64,000 nt of DNA from CAXTEJ01 sp964243295 (lineage in GTDB: Bacteria; Actinomycetota; Actinomycetes; Actinomycetales; Angustibacteraceae), in contig CAXTEJ010000013.1 of NCBI GenBank assembly GCA_964243295.1, positions 1-64,000 of the forward strand, read 5' to 3'. The notes below the pieces were generated by a model. It was not told where the DNA came from. It worked only from the letters and a program-made list of their open reading frames with translations, and did not search any database. The translations under genes and the position numbers were made by a program. Shown one piece after another: positions 17,103 to 27,749 of the stretch (positions are counted from its first letter, which is position 1; each line of letters opens with the position of its first letter).

Positions 17103-17392
17103 CGACGGCTCCCCTTGGTCGGGCCGTCCGGACGACGGCGGGCGGTGTAGGCGCGGTACCCGAACAGGCCGAACATGCCGGTCAGGCCGATCAGGCCCCA
17201 GCGGCCGTTGCTGACGCCCGCGTCGACGTGGGCGGGGTTGACGTCCGTGGCCACGACCTGCCCCGCGGTCACCACCTGCACGGCCGTCGTGGGCCCGGTG
17301 GCGCTGGCCACCGCGGGGGCGGCCAGCACCGAGCCGGCGCACACCACGCTGACGAGCAGGGCGCGCACCGGCGTGCGCGAGGAGGACGACAT
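17099..17392 (-). CDS. Secreted WGxxGxxG-CTERM-type small protein (first of pair)
   Basis: A 97-aa protein with a signal peptide (VRALLVSVVCAGSVLAAPAVASA), a short Thr/Val-rich spacer and the C-terminal motif WGLIGLTGMFGLFGYRAYTA followed by RRR. It is the same length and architecture as its downstream neighbour, so the pair probably arose by duplication and divergence. There is no ribosome binding site before ATG 17392, and the predicted stress promoter places the transcript start within a few bases, suggesting a leaderless mRNA. Confidence 0.75.
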   Translation of the reverse strand: MSSSSRTPVRALLVSVVCAGSVLAAPAVASATGPTTAVQVVTAGQVVATDVNPAHVDAGVSNGRWGLIGLTGMFGLFGYRAYTARRRPDGPTKGSRR

Positions 17393-17401
17393 GGTTCCGC
17401 G

Positions 17402-17426
17402 GTACCCCCGCGACGGATACGCAAAC
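17402..17426 (-). promoter_or_regulatory. Candidate stress-sigma promoter of the WGxxGxxG operon
   Basis: Read on the minus strand: GTTT (17426-17423), a 15-nt spacer, then GGGTAC (17407-17402). This fits the SigB/SigF-type pattern. The -10 element ends about 9 nt before the ATG, so the transcript would have almost no leader. Confidence 0.6.
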
Positions 17427-17464
17427 TCTGCCCCGCTTTGCGGTCACAAAGCCGCAGCGCCGCG

Positions 17465-17489
17465 GTTTCCGGGACGTCGGCCCGGGTAG
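17465..17489 (+). promoter_or_regulatory. Candidate stress-sigma promoter of the SDR gene
   Basis: GTTT at 17465-17468, a 15-nt spacer and GGGTAG at 17484-17489. It is back-to-back with the equivalent element facing the other way about 40 nt to the left. Confidence 0.55.
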
Positions 17490-17535
17490 CCGGTCGGAGC
17501 GTCCGCCTGACGCTTCCACCACCCTTGGAGGACCC

Positions 17536-18429
17536 GTGGCACCCGACCAGACCACCCAGCAGGACCCCACCGAGCAGTACGCCCAGCCCGAGACCGAGGG
17601 CGAGCAGATCGCCCACCCGGGGCGCACCGGCGACATGGGCGACGAGCCCGACCACGGCGAGCAGTCGTACGTCGGCCACGGCCGACTGGCGGGCAAGAAG
17701 GCCATCATCACCGGCGGCGACTCCGGCATCGGCCGTGCGGTAGCCATCGCCTACGCCCGCGAGGGCGCCGACGTGCTGATCGTGCACCTGCCCGAGGAGC
17801 AGGCCGACGCGGACGCGACCGTCGCCCTTGTCCGCGAGGCCGGCCGCACCGGTGTCGCCGTCGCGGCGGACCTGCGCGAGGAGCAGGTCTGCCAGCAGGT
17901 CATCGACACCGCGGTCTCGGACCTCGGCGGCATCGACATCCTGGTCAACAACGCGGCCTACCAGATGGCTCAGCTCGGCGGGATCGCCGACATCACCACC
18001 GAGCAGTTCGACCGGGTGCTGCGCACGAACCTCTACGCCACGTTCTGGCTGAGCAAGCTCGCCCTGCCGCACATGGCCGAGGGCGGCAGCATCATCATCA
18101 CCACCTCGGTGCAGGCTGCGACGCCCTCCCCCGAGCTGCTCGACTACGCCATGACCAAGGCCGCGCTCGTCAACTTCACCAAGGGCCTCGCCCAGGTGGT
18201 CGCCGAGCAGGGCATCCGCGTCAACTCCGTCGCCCCGGGTCCGATCTGGACGCCGCTCATCCCGGCGACCATGCCGGACGAGAAGGTGGCGTCGTTCGGT
18301 GAGTCCACGCCCATGGGCCGCGTCGGTCAGCCGGCCGAGCTGGCGCCGGCGTACGTCTACCTCGCCTCGCAGGAGTCGAGCTACGTCAGCGGCGCGGTGC
18401 TGTCGGTCACCGGCGGTCAGCCGTTCTGA
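17536..18429 (+). CDS. General-stress-type short-chain dehydrogenase/reductase
   Basis: A 297-aa classical SDR. A hydrophilic N-terminal extension (about 1-50, containing QIAHPGRTGDM) precedes the Rossmann core. The core has the NAD(P) motif TGGDSGIGRAVA (about 60-71), DILVNNAAYQ, the catalytic Ser in IIITTSVQA, the YAMTKAAL Tyr/Lys pair and the VAPGPIWTPLIP loop. The extension and IAHPGRTG-like motif match the GSP39/YghA group, whose members are stress-sigma-controlled in other bacteria. That agrees with the promoter-like element upstream and a TTGGAGG box before GTG 17536. Substrate unknown. Confidence 0.9.
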   Translation: MAPDQTTQQDPTEQYAQPETEGEQIAHPGRTGDMGDEPDHGEQSYVGHGRLAGKKAIITGGDSGIGRAVAIAYAREGADVLIVHLPEEQADADATVALVREAGRTGVAVAADLREEQVCQQVIDTAVSDLGGIDILVNNAAYQMAQLGGIADITTEQFDRVLRTNLYATFWLSKLALPHMAEGGSIIITTSVQAATPSPELLDYAMTKAALVNFTKGLAQVVAEQGIRVNSVAPGPIWTPLIPATMPDEKVASFGESTPMGRVGQPAELAPAYVYLASQESSYVSGAVLSVTGGQPF

Positions 18430-18460
18430 CCGGGCAGCGCGTGACGGCGCCGGTGCGCTG

Positions 18461-18751
18461 ATGCCGCGCACCAGCGCCGTCGCCGCCACCGGCACGTGGG
18501 TGGACGACGACGGCGTCCGGCGTCCGGCCGGCGAGGTGCACGGCTGGACGCCGGGGCTGAACCAGACGCTGTGCGGGCTGGCGCTGTCGCGGTCGCGGCT
18601 GCTGCGGTTCCCGCACGTCGGCTGGGCCGACGTCCAGCCGGCGACCGGCGGCTCGGCCGACGCCGTGTCGTCGGTGTGCCGGCGCTGCGCAGCGGCTCTC
18701 GGGGCGCGACGCGACGACCGCGGCTGGACGCGGCACGACCCCAGGCCGTGA
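18461..18751 (+). CDS. Hypothetical protein with C-terminal CxxC
   Basis: 96 residues. Recognisable elements are EVHGWTPGLNQTLCGLALS, RFPHVGWADVQPATG and VCRRCAAAL. The two Cys positions plus CRRC could bind metal. Spacing and composition look like a small actinobacterial family, but I do not recognise a named domain. No good ribosome binding site is present. It begins 31 nt after the SDR stop and may be cotranscribed. Confidence 0.55.
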   Translation: MPRTSAVAATGTWVDDDGVRRPAGEVHGWTPGLNQTLCGLALSRSRLLRFPHVGWADVQPATGGSADAVSSVCRRCAAALGARRDDRGWTRHDPRP

Positions 18752-18805
18752 GGCGGAGGCCGCACGGCGGCGGCCCCCCGCTCGCCGGTCGCTGCGGACG
18801 CACGA

Positions 18806-18839
18806 CAGCCCCCGTCGCACGGGCGCGCGTCGGGGGCTG
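18806..18839 (-). terminator. Hairpin terminator downstream of the primary sigma gene
   Basis: A 9-bp stem (cagcccccg / cgggggctg) with a 16-nt loop, 12 nt beyond the sigma gene stop and facing the end of the small plus-strand gene. It may act on both strands. Confidence 0.65.
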
Positions 18840-18850
18840 ATCGGTCGTGC

Positions 18851-20401
<1,551 letters not shown>

Positions 20402-20715
20402 GGACTGCCTTTCGTCGTGGTGACGCGCCCGGGGTGGACCTGGAACGCTGGGTCGGGGTCGTGGCGAGCAGTGGGCGGGGCCACGCGCCCTTGGTGGTGA
20501 CAACGACCGCGGGCTGCTGATCATGCCCTTCGGCGCCAGCTCTGGCGGCGCCGATCACTACCATTGTAGCGGAGCAGCCGCTCGTCGTCGGCCGGGTGCA
20601 CCCGCGCCGCGCCGTCGCGCTCGGATGCGCGCGGCAGCGACGTCCCACCTGACCGGGCGCGCTTGGGTGCCCTCGCGGGAGCGGCGGGTTGACCTCGCCG
20701 CCCGCAGGGGTGGGC
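20402..20715. other. Intergenic region between usp and the primary sigma gene
   Basis: A 314-nt gap holding the leader and promoter region of the sigma gene. The recognisable elements are a TACAAT box on the minus strand at 20568-20563 and a short palindrome (ggcgccagctctggcggcgcc, 20532-20552) just downstream of it, which could form a hairpin at the 5' end of the transcript. No coding sequence is supported. The usp stop at 20716 bounds the right side with no obvious terminator. Confidence 0.55.
20563..20568 (-). promoter_or_regulatory. Candidate -10 element of the primary sigma gene
   Basis: TACAAT on the minus strand, in an AT-richer island of a very GC-rich gap. No convincing -35 hexamer is found 16-18 nt upstream, so assignment is tentative. 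It implies a leader of about 155 nt. Confidence 0.4.
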
Positions 20716-21126
20716 TCAGGCGCCGGTGGCGTCGGCCTTGACGGCGAGCACCGGACAGGGCGCCTCGAGCAGGATGCGCTGGGCGTTGGAGCCCAGGATG
20801 AGCTTGCCGACCGGGGTGCGCCGGCGCAGCCCGATGACGATGACGTCGGCGGCCACCTCGAGCGCCACGGCGATGAGGTCCTCGGCGGGCTCCTGGCCCC
20901 GCACCAGCTGACGGATCTCGTGGTCGACGCCGGCAGCCTCCAGCTCGCGCCGCACCGTGGCGAGCTCGCTGTCGTGGCGGTCGGCGTCCTCGGCACCGAG
21001 GTCCTTGCCGCCGCGGTGGGAGTTGATGACCACCAGCCGCGTGTGGCGCGTGAGCGCCTCCTCGGCGGCCCGACGCAACGCCGCGCGGCCCTCGTTGGTG
21101 GGGACGAAACCCACGACGACCGGCAC
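20716..21126 (-). CDS. Universal stress protein (UspA family)
   Basis: A single Usp domain of 136 aa. It begins VPVVVGFVPTNEGRAALRRA, contains TRLVVINSHRGG, and ends with the nucleotide-binding loop VIGLRRRTPVGKLILGSNAQRILLEAPCPVL, a G-x-R-x-x-VG-x-x-x-LGS pattern of ATP-binding Usp proteins. It starts at GTG 21126 with GAGGGGGA upstream. Likely a cytoplasmic ATP-binding stress protein; the partner is unknown. Confidence 0.88.
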   Translation of the reverse strand: MPVVVGFVPTNEGRAALRRAAEEALTRHTRLVVINSHRGGKDLGAEDADRHDSELATVRRELEAAGVDHEIRQLVRGQEPAEDLIAVALEVAADVIVIGLRRRTPVGKLILGSNAQRILLEAPCPVLAVKADATGA

Positions 21127-21381
21127 GGATCCCCCTCGAGTACGGTGCGGCGCGCCAGCGCCGCGGCTGCGCTGCCGGGCCTGTCGACAGCGCGCGCCAC
21201 GGTACCGGACGGCGGCAGTCGCAGCGCGCGGGCGGGGCCGGCCGCCAGGCACCCTTGTCCCGGCGCATCCGCCGGGAGCCGCCGGCGGGTCGCCGGCGCC
21301 GGCGACCCGACGACGACGTGCGCGACCCCGTGCGGCGGGCTGCGCCGGTCGCCTCGTCGCGGCCCGTGCCAGAATTCGGGC

Positions 21382-23142
21382 GTGCCCGGTGACCAGCGAC
21401 GCCAGACCACGAGCGCCGCGCTCTCGAGCGCCGCGAGCGCCGCGTCCTCGAGCGCCACCTCCCCCCGCGCCGCGTCCTCGAGCGCCACCTCCCCCCGCGC
21501 CGCTGTCGGGCCCACCCTCGGGATCGAGGAGGAGCTGCACGTCGTCGAGGCGAGCAACGGGCGCCTGGTCAGCCGGGGTCCGGACGTCCGCGACGCCGCC
21601 GAGGTGCACGCGCCGGACGGTGCCGTCGTCCTCGAGCTCACCCTGTCGCAGGTCGAGACCGTCACCTCGGTCAGCGCCGACGTCGAGGAGGTCGTCGACC
21701 GCGCCGCACGGCTGCGGTCCACCGTCGCGCGCGCCAGCGCCTCGCGCGGCCTCGCCCTCGCCGCGAGCGGCACGCCGTTGCTGGGCGACGTCGCCGAGCA
21801 GCAGGTCGCCGACGACGAGCGCTACCGGGCGCTGCGCTCGCGGGCCGCAGGTCTGGTGCCCGTGCAGCTGATCGCCGGCATGCACGTGCACGTCGGGGTG
21901 GGTCCGCTCGGCACCGACATGACGACCGTCGACGACGACGCGCGGGTCGCGGTGGCCGACGCGCTGCGGCCGTGGCTGCCGACCCTGCTGGCGCTGACGG
22001 CGAACTCGCCGTACTGGCTCGGCGAGGACACCGGCTTCGCGTCCTACCGCCAGGTGCACTGGCAGCGCTGGCCGGTGGCCGGGCCTCCCCCGATGGCGCG
22101 CGACGCCGCGGGCTGGCACCGCGAGGTCGCCGAGCTCGTCGCCACGGGCGTGGTCGACGACGCGAGCTACGTCTACTGGGACGTCCGGCTCGCGACCCGC
22201 TACCCGACCGTCGAGATCCGGGTGGCGGACGTGCAGCTGCGCGCCGACGACCTGGTCACCTACACCGCGATGCTGCGGGGCCTGGCGGCCGAGGCCCTGC
22301 GGCGCCACGCGGCCGGTGAGCGCGACCGCGAGCAGGTGCAGGCCCCCCAGCACGCGCTGCGGGCAGCAATGTGGCGAGCCGCCCGCTACGGCCTCGACGA
22401 GCAGCTGGTCGACCCCACCACGGCGACGCTGCGGCCCGCCGACGAGGTGCTGGGCTCGCTCCTCGCTGCCGCCCGGCCGGGACTGGAGTCGACCGGCGAC
22501 CTCGACCTGGTCGTCGAGGGCGTGCGCCGCCTGCACGAGGACGGCAACGGCGCTCAGCGCCAGCGGGCCGCGATGGCCCGCGGCGGGTGGCCGGCCGTGC
22601 TCGACCTCGTGCGGGTGCGACCCGGCGACGTGCGCTCACGCCGTTCGGCGCCCACGCAGCACGACGGCAACGGCTGGGTCGACTGCTCGTGCGGGGGGCG
22701 GCACTGGGGCCGGCACGGCGCCGCCGGACTGCTCGTGGTGCGTCCCGGGCCCGCCGGGCCGCAGGTGCTCATGCAGCTGCGGTCGTCCTGGACCCACCAG
22801 GGCGGCACCTGGGGCCTGCCCGGAGGGGCGCGCGACAGCCACGAGACCGCCAGCGAGGCCGCGCGCCGCGAGGCGACCGAGGAGACCGGGCTCGACACCT
22901 CGCAGGTGGTCGATCTGGTCGAACGCCGCGTCGACCACGGCAGCTGGGCCTACACGACCGTCATCGCCACAGCCCAGCCGGGCGCCACGGCCTGGGTCGC
23001 CAACCGCGAGTCCGAGGCCGTCGAGTGGGTCGAGCTGGACGACGTGGGCGGGCTGCCGCTGCACCCTGCGCTCGCTTTCGACTGGCCGGCGCTGCACGAG
23101 GTGGTGCGCTCGCACACCGCCGCGGCCGAGCCCTCACGCTGA
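21382..23142 (+). CDS. Carboxylate-amine ligase (GCS2/YbdK) fused to a Nudix hydrolase
   Basis: 586 aa in one uninterrupted frame. Residues about 48-400 form a glutamate-cysteine ligase family 2 domain: LGIEEELHVVE, IAGMHVHVGVG, YWDVRLATRYPTVEIRVAD. After a short linker comes an actinobacterial-type Nudix domain (about 432-586), with a zinc-ribbon-like entry VDCSCGGRHWG and a full Nudix box (G-x5-E-x7-REATEETGL at about 480-502). The two are normally separate genes. No start codon lies between the GIEEEL motif and GTG 21382, so the Ala/Ser-rich repeat leader is probably translated. Glutamate-amine ligation plus nucleotide hydrolysis is inferred; substrates unknown. Confidence 0.85.
   Translation: MPGDQRRQTTSAALSSAASAASSSATSPRAASSSATSPRAAVGPTLGIEEELHVVEASNGRLVSRGPDVRDAAEVHAPDGAVVLELTLSQVETVTSVSADVEEVVDRAARLRSTVARASASRGLALAASGTPLLGDVAEQQVADDERYRALRSRAAGLVPVQLIAGMHVHVGVGPLGTDMTTVDDDARVAVADALRPWLPTLLALTANSPYWLGEDTGFASYRQVHWQRWPVAGPPPMARDAAGWHREVAELVATGVVDDASYVYWDVRLATRYPTVEIRVADVQLRADDLVTYTAMLRGLAAEALRRHAAGERDREQVQAPQHALRAAMWRAARYGLDEQLVDPTTATLRPADEVLGSLLAAARPGLESTGDLDLVVEGVRRLHEDGNGAQRQRAAMARGGWPAVLDLVRVRPGDVRSRRSAPTQHDGNGWVDCSCGGRHWGRHGAAGLLVVRPGPAGPQVLMQLRSSWTHQGGTWGLPGGARDSHETASEAARREATEETGLDTSQVVDLVERRVDHGSWAYTTVIATAQPGATAWVANRESEAVEWVELDDVGGLPLHPALAFDWPALHEVVRSHTAAAEPSR
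21439..21498. repeat. Perfect 30-nt tandem duplication
   Basis: Two identical 30-nt units encode AASSSATSPR twice in the N-terminal leader of the ligase-Nudix fusion. The duplication preserves the frame. Confidence 0.9.
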
Positions 23143-23172
23143 CGCCGGGCAAGGCCCCCGCACCGCAGCCGC

Positions 23173-24314
23173 CTACGGGCTCGTCGGTGCGGGCACCCGC
23201 AGCGACGGGAGCACGCTGCGCACGACCGCCCCCACCTGGTGGGTCTCGATGAGGAAGCCGTCGTGGCCGTACGCCGACTCCAGCAGGTGCAGGGGCCGCG
23301 CCGTGGGCGTGTGCTCGACCACGAGCTCGGACAGCCGCGGCGGGTAGAGCCGGTCGGTGTCGACCGCCGCGACGACGAGGTCGGCGCTGACCCGCCGCAG
23401 CGCCTGGGCGAGGTCACCGCGACCCCGCCCGACGTCGTGCGAGCTCATGGCCTCGGTGAGCACGACGTACGACCGGGCGTCGAAGCGGGTGGCCAGCTTG
23501 TCGGCGTGGTGGTCCAGGTAGCTCTCGACCGCGTAGCGGCCGCCGCCGCCGAGCGGTTGCTCCCCCGGCTGAGCCCGGCGCCCGAAGCGGGTGTCGAGCT
23601 CGAGCTCGCTGCGGTAGGTCACGTGGGCGATGCGTCGCGCGACGCCAAGGCCGGCGACCGGTCCCCCGCCGTCGTCGTAGTCGCCGCCGAGCCACTGCGG
23701 GTCGCTGCGGATCGCCGCCAGCTGCGGGCTGCACCAGGCGATCTGGTCGGCCGTGGCCTGCGCGCACGACGCGAGCACCACCGCGGTCGCCACCCGGTCG
23801 GGGTGGCCGACCGCCCACTCGAGCACGCGCATGCCGCCCATGGAGCCGCCGACCACGCCGGCCCAGGTGTCGATGCCGAGGACGTCGGCGAGCCGGGCCT
23901 CGGCTGCCACCTGGTCACGGACGGTGAGGAACGGGAACCGCGAGCCCCACGCGCGCCCGTTCGGTGCCGGTGATCCCGGGCCCGTCGTCCCCTGGCAGCC
24001 ACCGAGCACGTTGGGCGCCACGACGAACCAGGTGTCGGTGTCGAGCGGGCGCCCGGGCCCGACCAGCGCGTCCCACCACCCGGCGGTCGGGTGGCCGGCA
24101 CCGGCCGGGCCGCTGACGTGGCTGTCGCCGGTGAGGGCGTGCAGCACCAGCACCGCGTTGTCTCGCGCGGCGTTCAGCGACCCCCAGGTCTCGTAGGCGA
24201 CCCGGACGTCCGGCAGGGCACCGCGGGCCTCGAGGGCGAGGGTGCCCACCTCGGCGAAGCGACGCGCACCCGGCGGGTCGCCGTCGCGCCAGGGCCCGGG
24301 GACGGGCAGGGTCA

Positions 24315-24315
<1 letters not shown>
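23173..24315 (-). CDS. metX: Homoserine O-acetyltransferase
   Basis: Alpha/beta-hydrolase-fold enzyme acetylating homoserine with acetyl-CoA, the activation step of methionine synthesis (380 aa). Visible features: YETWGSLNAARDNAVLVLHAL, nucleophile S158 in GGSMGGM, the later Asp of VDTDRLYP and the catalytic His of ESAYGHDGFL. Its ATG overlaps the metY stop by one base (TGATG), so the two are translationally coupled and share the upstream SAM-IV riboswitch. Confidence 0.93.
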
Positions 24316-25631
<1,316 letters not shown>

Positions 25632-25678
25632 CAGGGGTCTCCCAACCCGAAGGAGTCCGCCAGGGCGGACTCGCGCTT

Positions 25679-25783
25679 GCGTCCGCCCGGACGACGGGAC
25701 GCCGGGTCATCACCCGGGGCACCCCACCGCGGTTGGAGGGTTGCCGGCCAGCGAGCCGGGGCTTCGCGCTGGCGCTCATGACC
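25679..25783 (-). promoter_or_regulatory. SAM-IV riboswitch aptamer
   Basis: On the minus strand the RNA begins GGTCATGAGCGCCAGCG and closes P1 with GGGTGATGACC (25715-25705). The conserved core CCGGCAACCCTCCAACCGCG-GTGGGGTGCC lies between. A further stem (gcgtcc / ggacgc, 25702-25697 with 25684-25679) matches the extra 3' hairpin that distinguishes SAM-IV from SAM-I. Downstream, 25653-25688 holds two mutually exclusive hairpins sharing 25663-25670, a plausible switching platform ahead of the metY ribosome binding site. Binding of SAM should reduce metYX expression. Confidence 0.9.
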
Positions 25784-25858
25784 TGCCGGGCACGCTAGCA
25801 AGCGGGGTGTCGCGGCGCGGGTGCGCCTGACACGATCTCGGATGCTGAGACAGCTCGC

Positions 25859-27061
25859 TCACGCCGGCAGCGCCTCGTCGTCGCCGGCGCGCACCGCGGC
25901 CACCCACCGGGGCGCGAGGCCCGAGCGCAGCAGCGCGTCGACCAGCACGCTCATCCGGTGGCCGGGGTCGATCGCGAGAGCCCGGTCGACCGCGACACCA
26001 GCCAGCGCGCCCTCGCCCGCCGCCCACGCCTGGCACGCGACCAGCACCAGCGGCGACAGCGCCAGCCGCCCGGTCGCCAGCGAGCACAGGTCGAGCAGGA
26101 ACCGCTCGACGGCGAGCCGTTCCCCAAAGTCGCTCGCGGCGGCCAGCGTCTCGTCCGGTTCTGCGAGCAGGGCGAGCAGCTCGCGGAGCCGCCCCGCCAC
26201 CTCCCGCGGTGCGGGTGACATGGCGTCGTCCCACCGGGTCCACCGCAGCAGCACCACGTCGCGCGCATCGCTGTCGCGCAGCACCTCCAGCAGCCGCGCG
26301 GCCTCGGCGTCCGAGCAGGGCTCGCCACCGGCGACGTAGCGGCGGACGACGGCGTCGAGCTCGAGCAGGCCGGCCCTGGCCCGGTCAAGGGCGGCGGTCG
26401 CGACTGCCGGCGCACCGGGGGCGGCACCGGGGGCGGCACCGGGGGCGGCACCGGGCCGCAGCGCCCGTGCCAGGCGAGCCACTGCCGCCGGTCGCGGGCC
26501 GCCGAGCGGTTCGACGAGAGCGGCCAGCTCGGCCCGGCTGCGCAACGGCGAGCGCCCCTGGAGCACGTAGGTGGCCGCGATCTCGCTCGCTTCGGCGGTG
26601 GCCACCGGGCGCCCCTGCGGCGGGCAGCAGGCGGGGCGCGAGCAGGTGCACGACCAGTACCGCTCGGACGTGACGTAGAGAGCCTCCCGCAGCACGACGC
26701 CGCCCGCGGCCAGACCTGCGCCCACGACCTCCAGCAGACCCCGGCGAGGTGGGTCGTCCGCATCCCACGGGCCGTCGTCGTAGACCAGCGCGATGGCCTG
26801 GCGGGGGTCGTCGCGCAGCAGGTGGTGCACCGCGTCGGCGGCCACCGCCTTGGCGCTCGCGGCGTCAGCCGGCAGGTCGCTGCGGGTCACCACCCCGAAG
26901 CGCAGGCGGGGGCCGCGCAGCGAGATCAGCACGAGGCTGGACGTCGGCACGAACCCCAGCACGTAGGGCACCGCCGCGACCACGTCGGCGGCCGAGCGGG
27001 CCTTGACGACGGGGCCGTGGGACGCGGCGGGGGTTCGGCGGGAGTCGGGTCGTGGGCTCAT
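25859..27061 (-). CDS. DUF4192-family protein
   Basis: A 400-aa protein starting MSPRPDSRRTPAASHGPVVKARSAADVVAAVPYVLGF; the ADVVAAVPYLLGF-like segment and the Cys-rich RYWSCTCSRPACCPPQG motif are hallmarks of DUF4192, an actinobacteria-specific family of unknown role. A central GAAP repeat (12-nt units at 26412-26455) forms a flexible linker between two helical halves. It is monocistronic. Metal binding by the Cys cluster is possible but unproven. Confidence 0.87.
   Translation of the reverse strand: MSPRPDSRRTPAASHGPVVKARSAADVVAAVPYVLGFVPTSSLVLISLRGPRLRFGVVTRSDLPADAASAKAVAADAVHHLLRDDPRQAIALVYDDGPWDADDPPRRGLLEVVGAGLAAGGVVLREALYVTSERYWSCTCSRPACCPPQGRPVATAEASEIAATYVLQGRSPLRSRAELAALVEPLGGPRPAAVARLARALRPGAAPGAAPGAAPGAPAVATAALDRARAGLLELDAVVRRYVAGGEPCSDAEAARLLEVLRDSDARDVVLLRWTRWDDAMSPAPREVAGRLRELLALLAEPDETLAAASDFGERLAVERFLLDLCSLATGRLALSPLVLVACQAWAAGEGALAGVAVDRALAIDPGHRMSVLVDALLRSGLAPRWVAAVRAGDDEALPA
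26412..26455. repeat. 12-nt tandem repeat encoding GAAP
   Basis: Three full copies and a partial copy of a 12-nt unit lie in the DUF4192 gene. They encode a Gly-Ala-Ala-Pro linker and keep the frame. Confidence 0.85.
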
Positions 27062-27113
27062 GGCGTCGACCGTGCCGTCCCTGAGGTGTCCCGCAGGTCT
27101 GCCGTCGCGCCCC

Positions 27114-27151
27114 TGTGGACGGTGGGACGCTGTGGACGAGGCCCTGTGGAC
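27114..27151 (+). other. Cluster of three TGTGGAC sequences
   Basis: TGTGGAC occurs at 27114, 27131 and 27145, all in the same orientation, in the 151-nt gap between two minus-strand genes. It equals the first seven bases of the complement of the actinobacterial DnaA box TTGTCCACA. Each copy lacks the terminal AA, so these would be weak boxes at best. Confidence 0.35.
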
Positions 27152-27212
27152 GAGGAGGAGCCCAGCCGCGCGGCGCCGTGGACGACGGTCGCCGGTCAGC
27201 AGCGCCGAACGC

Positions 27213-27611
27213 TCAGCGCAGAACCTCGCCGGGCACCACGTCGTCCGAGGGAGGACCGCCGGGACCGCCGCGCCGGGCGCCGGGGCGCGAGCGCTCCCAG
27301 GCCAGGAACGCGCCGGTCTCCCCCAGCAGCCGGGTGGCCACGAAGCTCAGGACGACCGCGTCGTCAACGAGCCCGGCCACGCCGAGCAGGGCCTCGGGCA
27401 CCAGGTCGATCGGGGACGCGACGTACAGGACGGCGAGCGCGAGGCTGCCCAGCCGCGCGCGCGTGGTGCCGTCGTAGTCGCCGGTCAGCGTCGCGAGCAC
27501 GAGGCGGGGGACGGCGGCCAGGTGCTGCCGCAGGTCGGGCTCACCGGGCCGGGTGGCGCCGCGCAGGGCGCGGACGAGGGCGAGCAGGGATGCGGTGCGA
27601 GCGGGTGCCAT
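27213..27611 (-). CDS. DUF1232 (YkvA-like) membrane protein
   Basis: A 132-aa protein with the family signature LYVASPIDLVPEALLG followed by VDDAVVLSFVATRLL, a re-entrant or transmembrane hairpin. The N-terminus is basic and amphipathic, the C-terminus Pro/Gly-rich. Function is unknown. It starts at ATG 27611 with AGGACAGG upstream and is probably monocistronic. Confidence 0.87.
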   Translation of the reverse strand: MAPARTASLLALVRALRGATRPGEPDLRQHLAAVPRLVLATLTGDYDGTTRARLGSLALAVLYVASPIDLVPEALLGVAGLVDDAVVLSFVATRLLGETGAFLAWERSRPGARRGGPGGPPSDDVVPGEVLR

Positions 27612-27749
27612 CGACCTGTCCTCGAGTGGTGGGGGTGCGTCCGGCGCTGGTGCGAACGCCCGCGGGCCGCCGTCCGTTCCCGCGGCGGCTGCAGGCCCCG
27701 TGGGCGGCGGGCTGACGCGACTGTCGGTGGCTCACGGCACCATGGCGCC

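Noticed and set aside
27114..27151. Replication origin
   Set aside because: Only three incomplete DnaA-box-like sequences, no AT-rich region, and no dnaA/dnaN neighbours.
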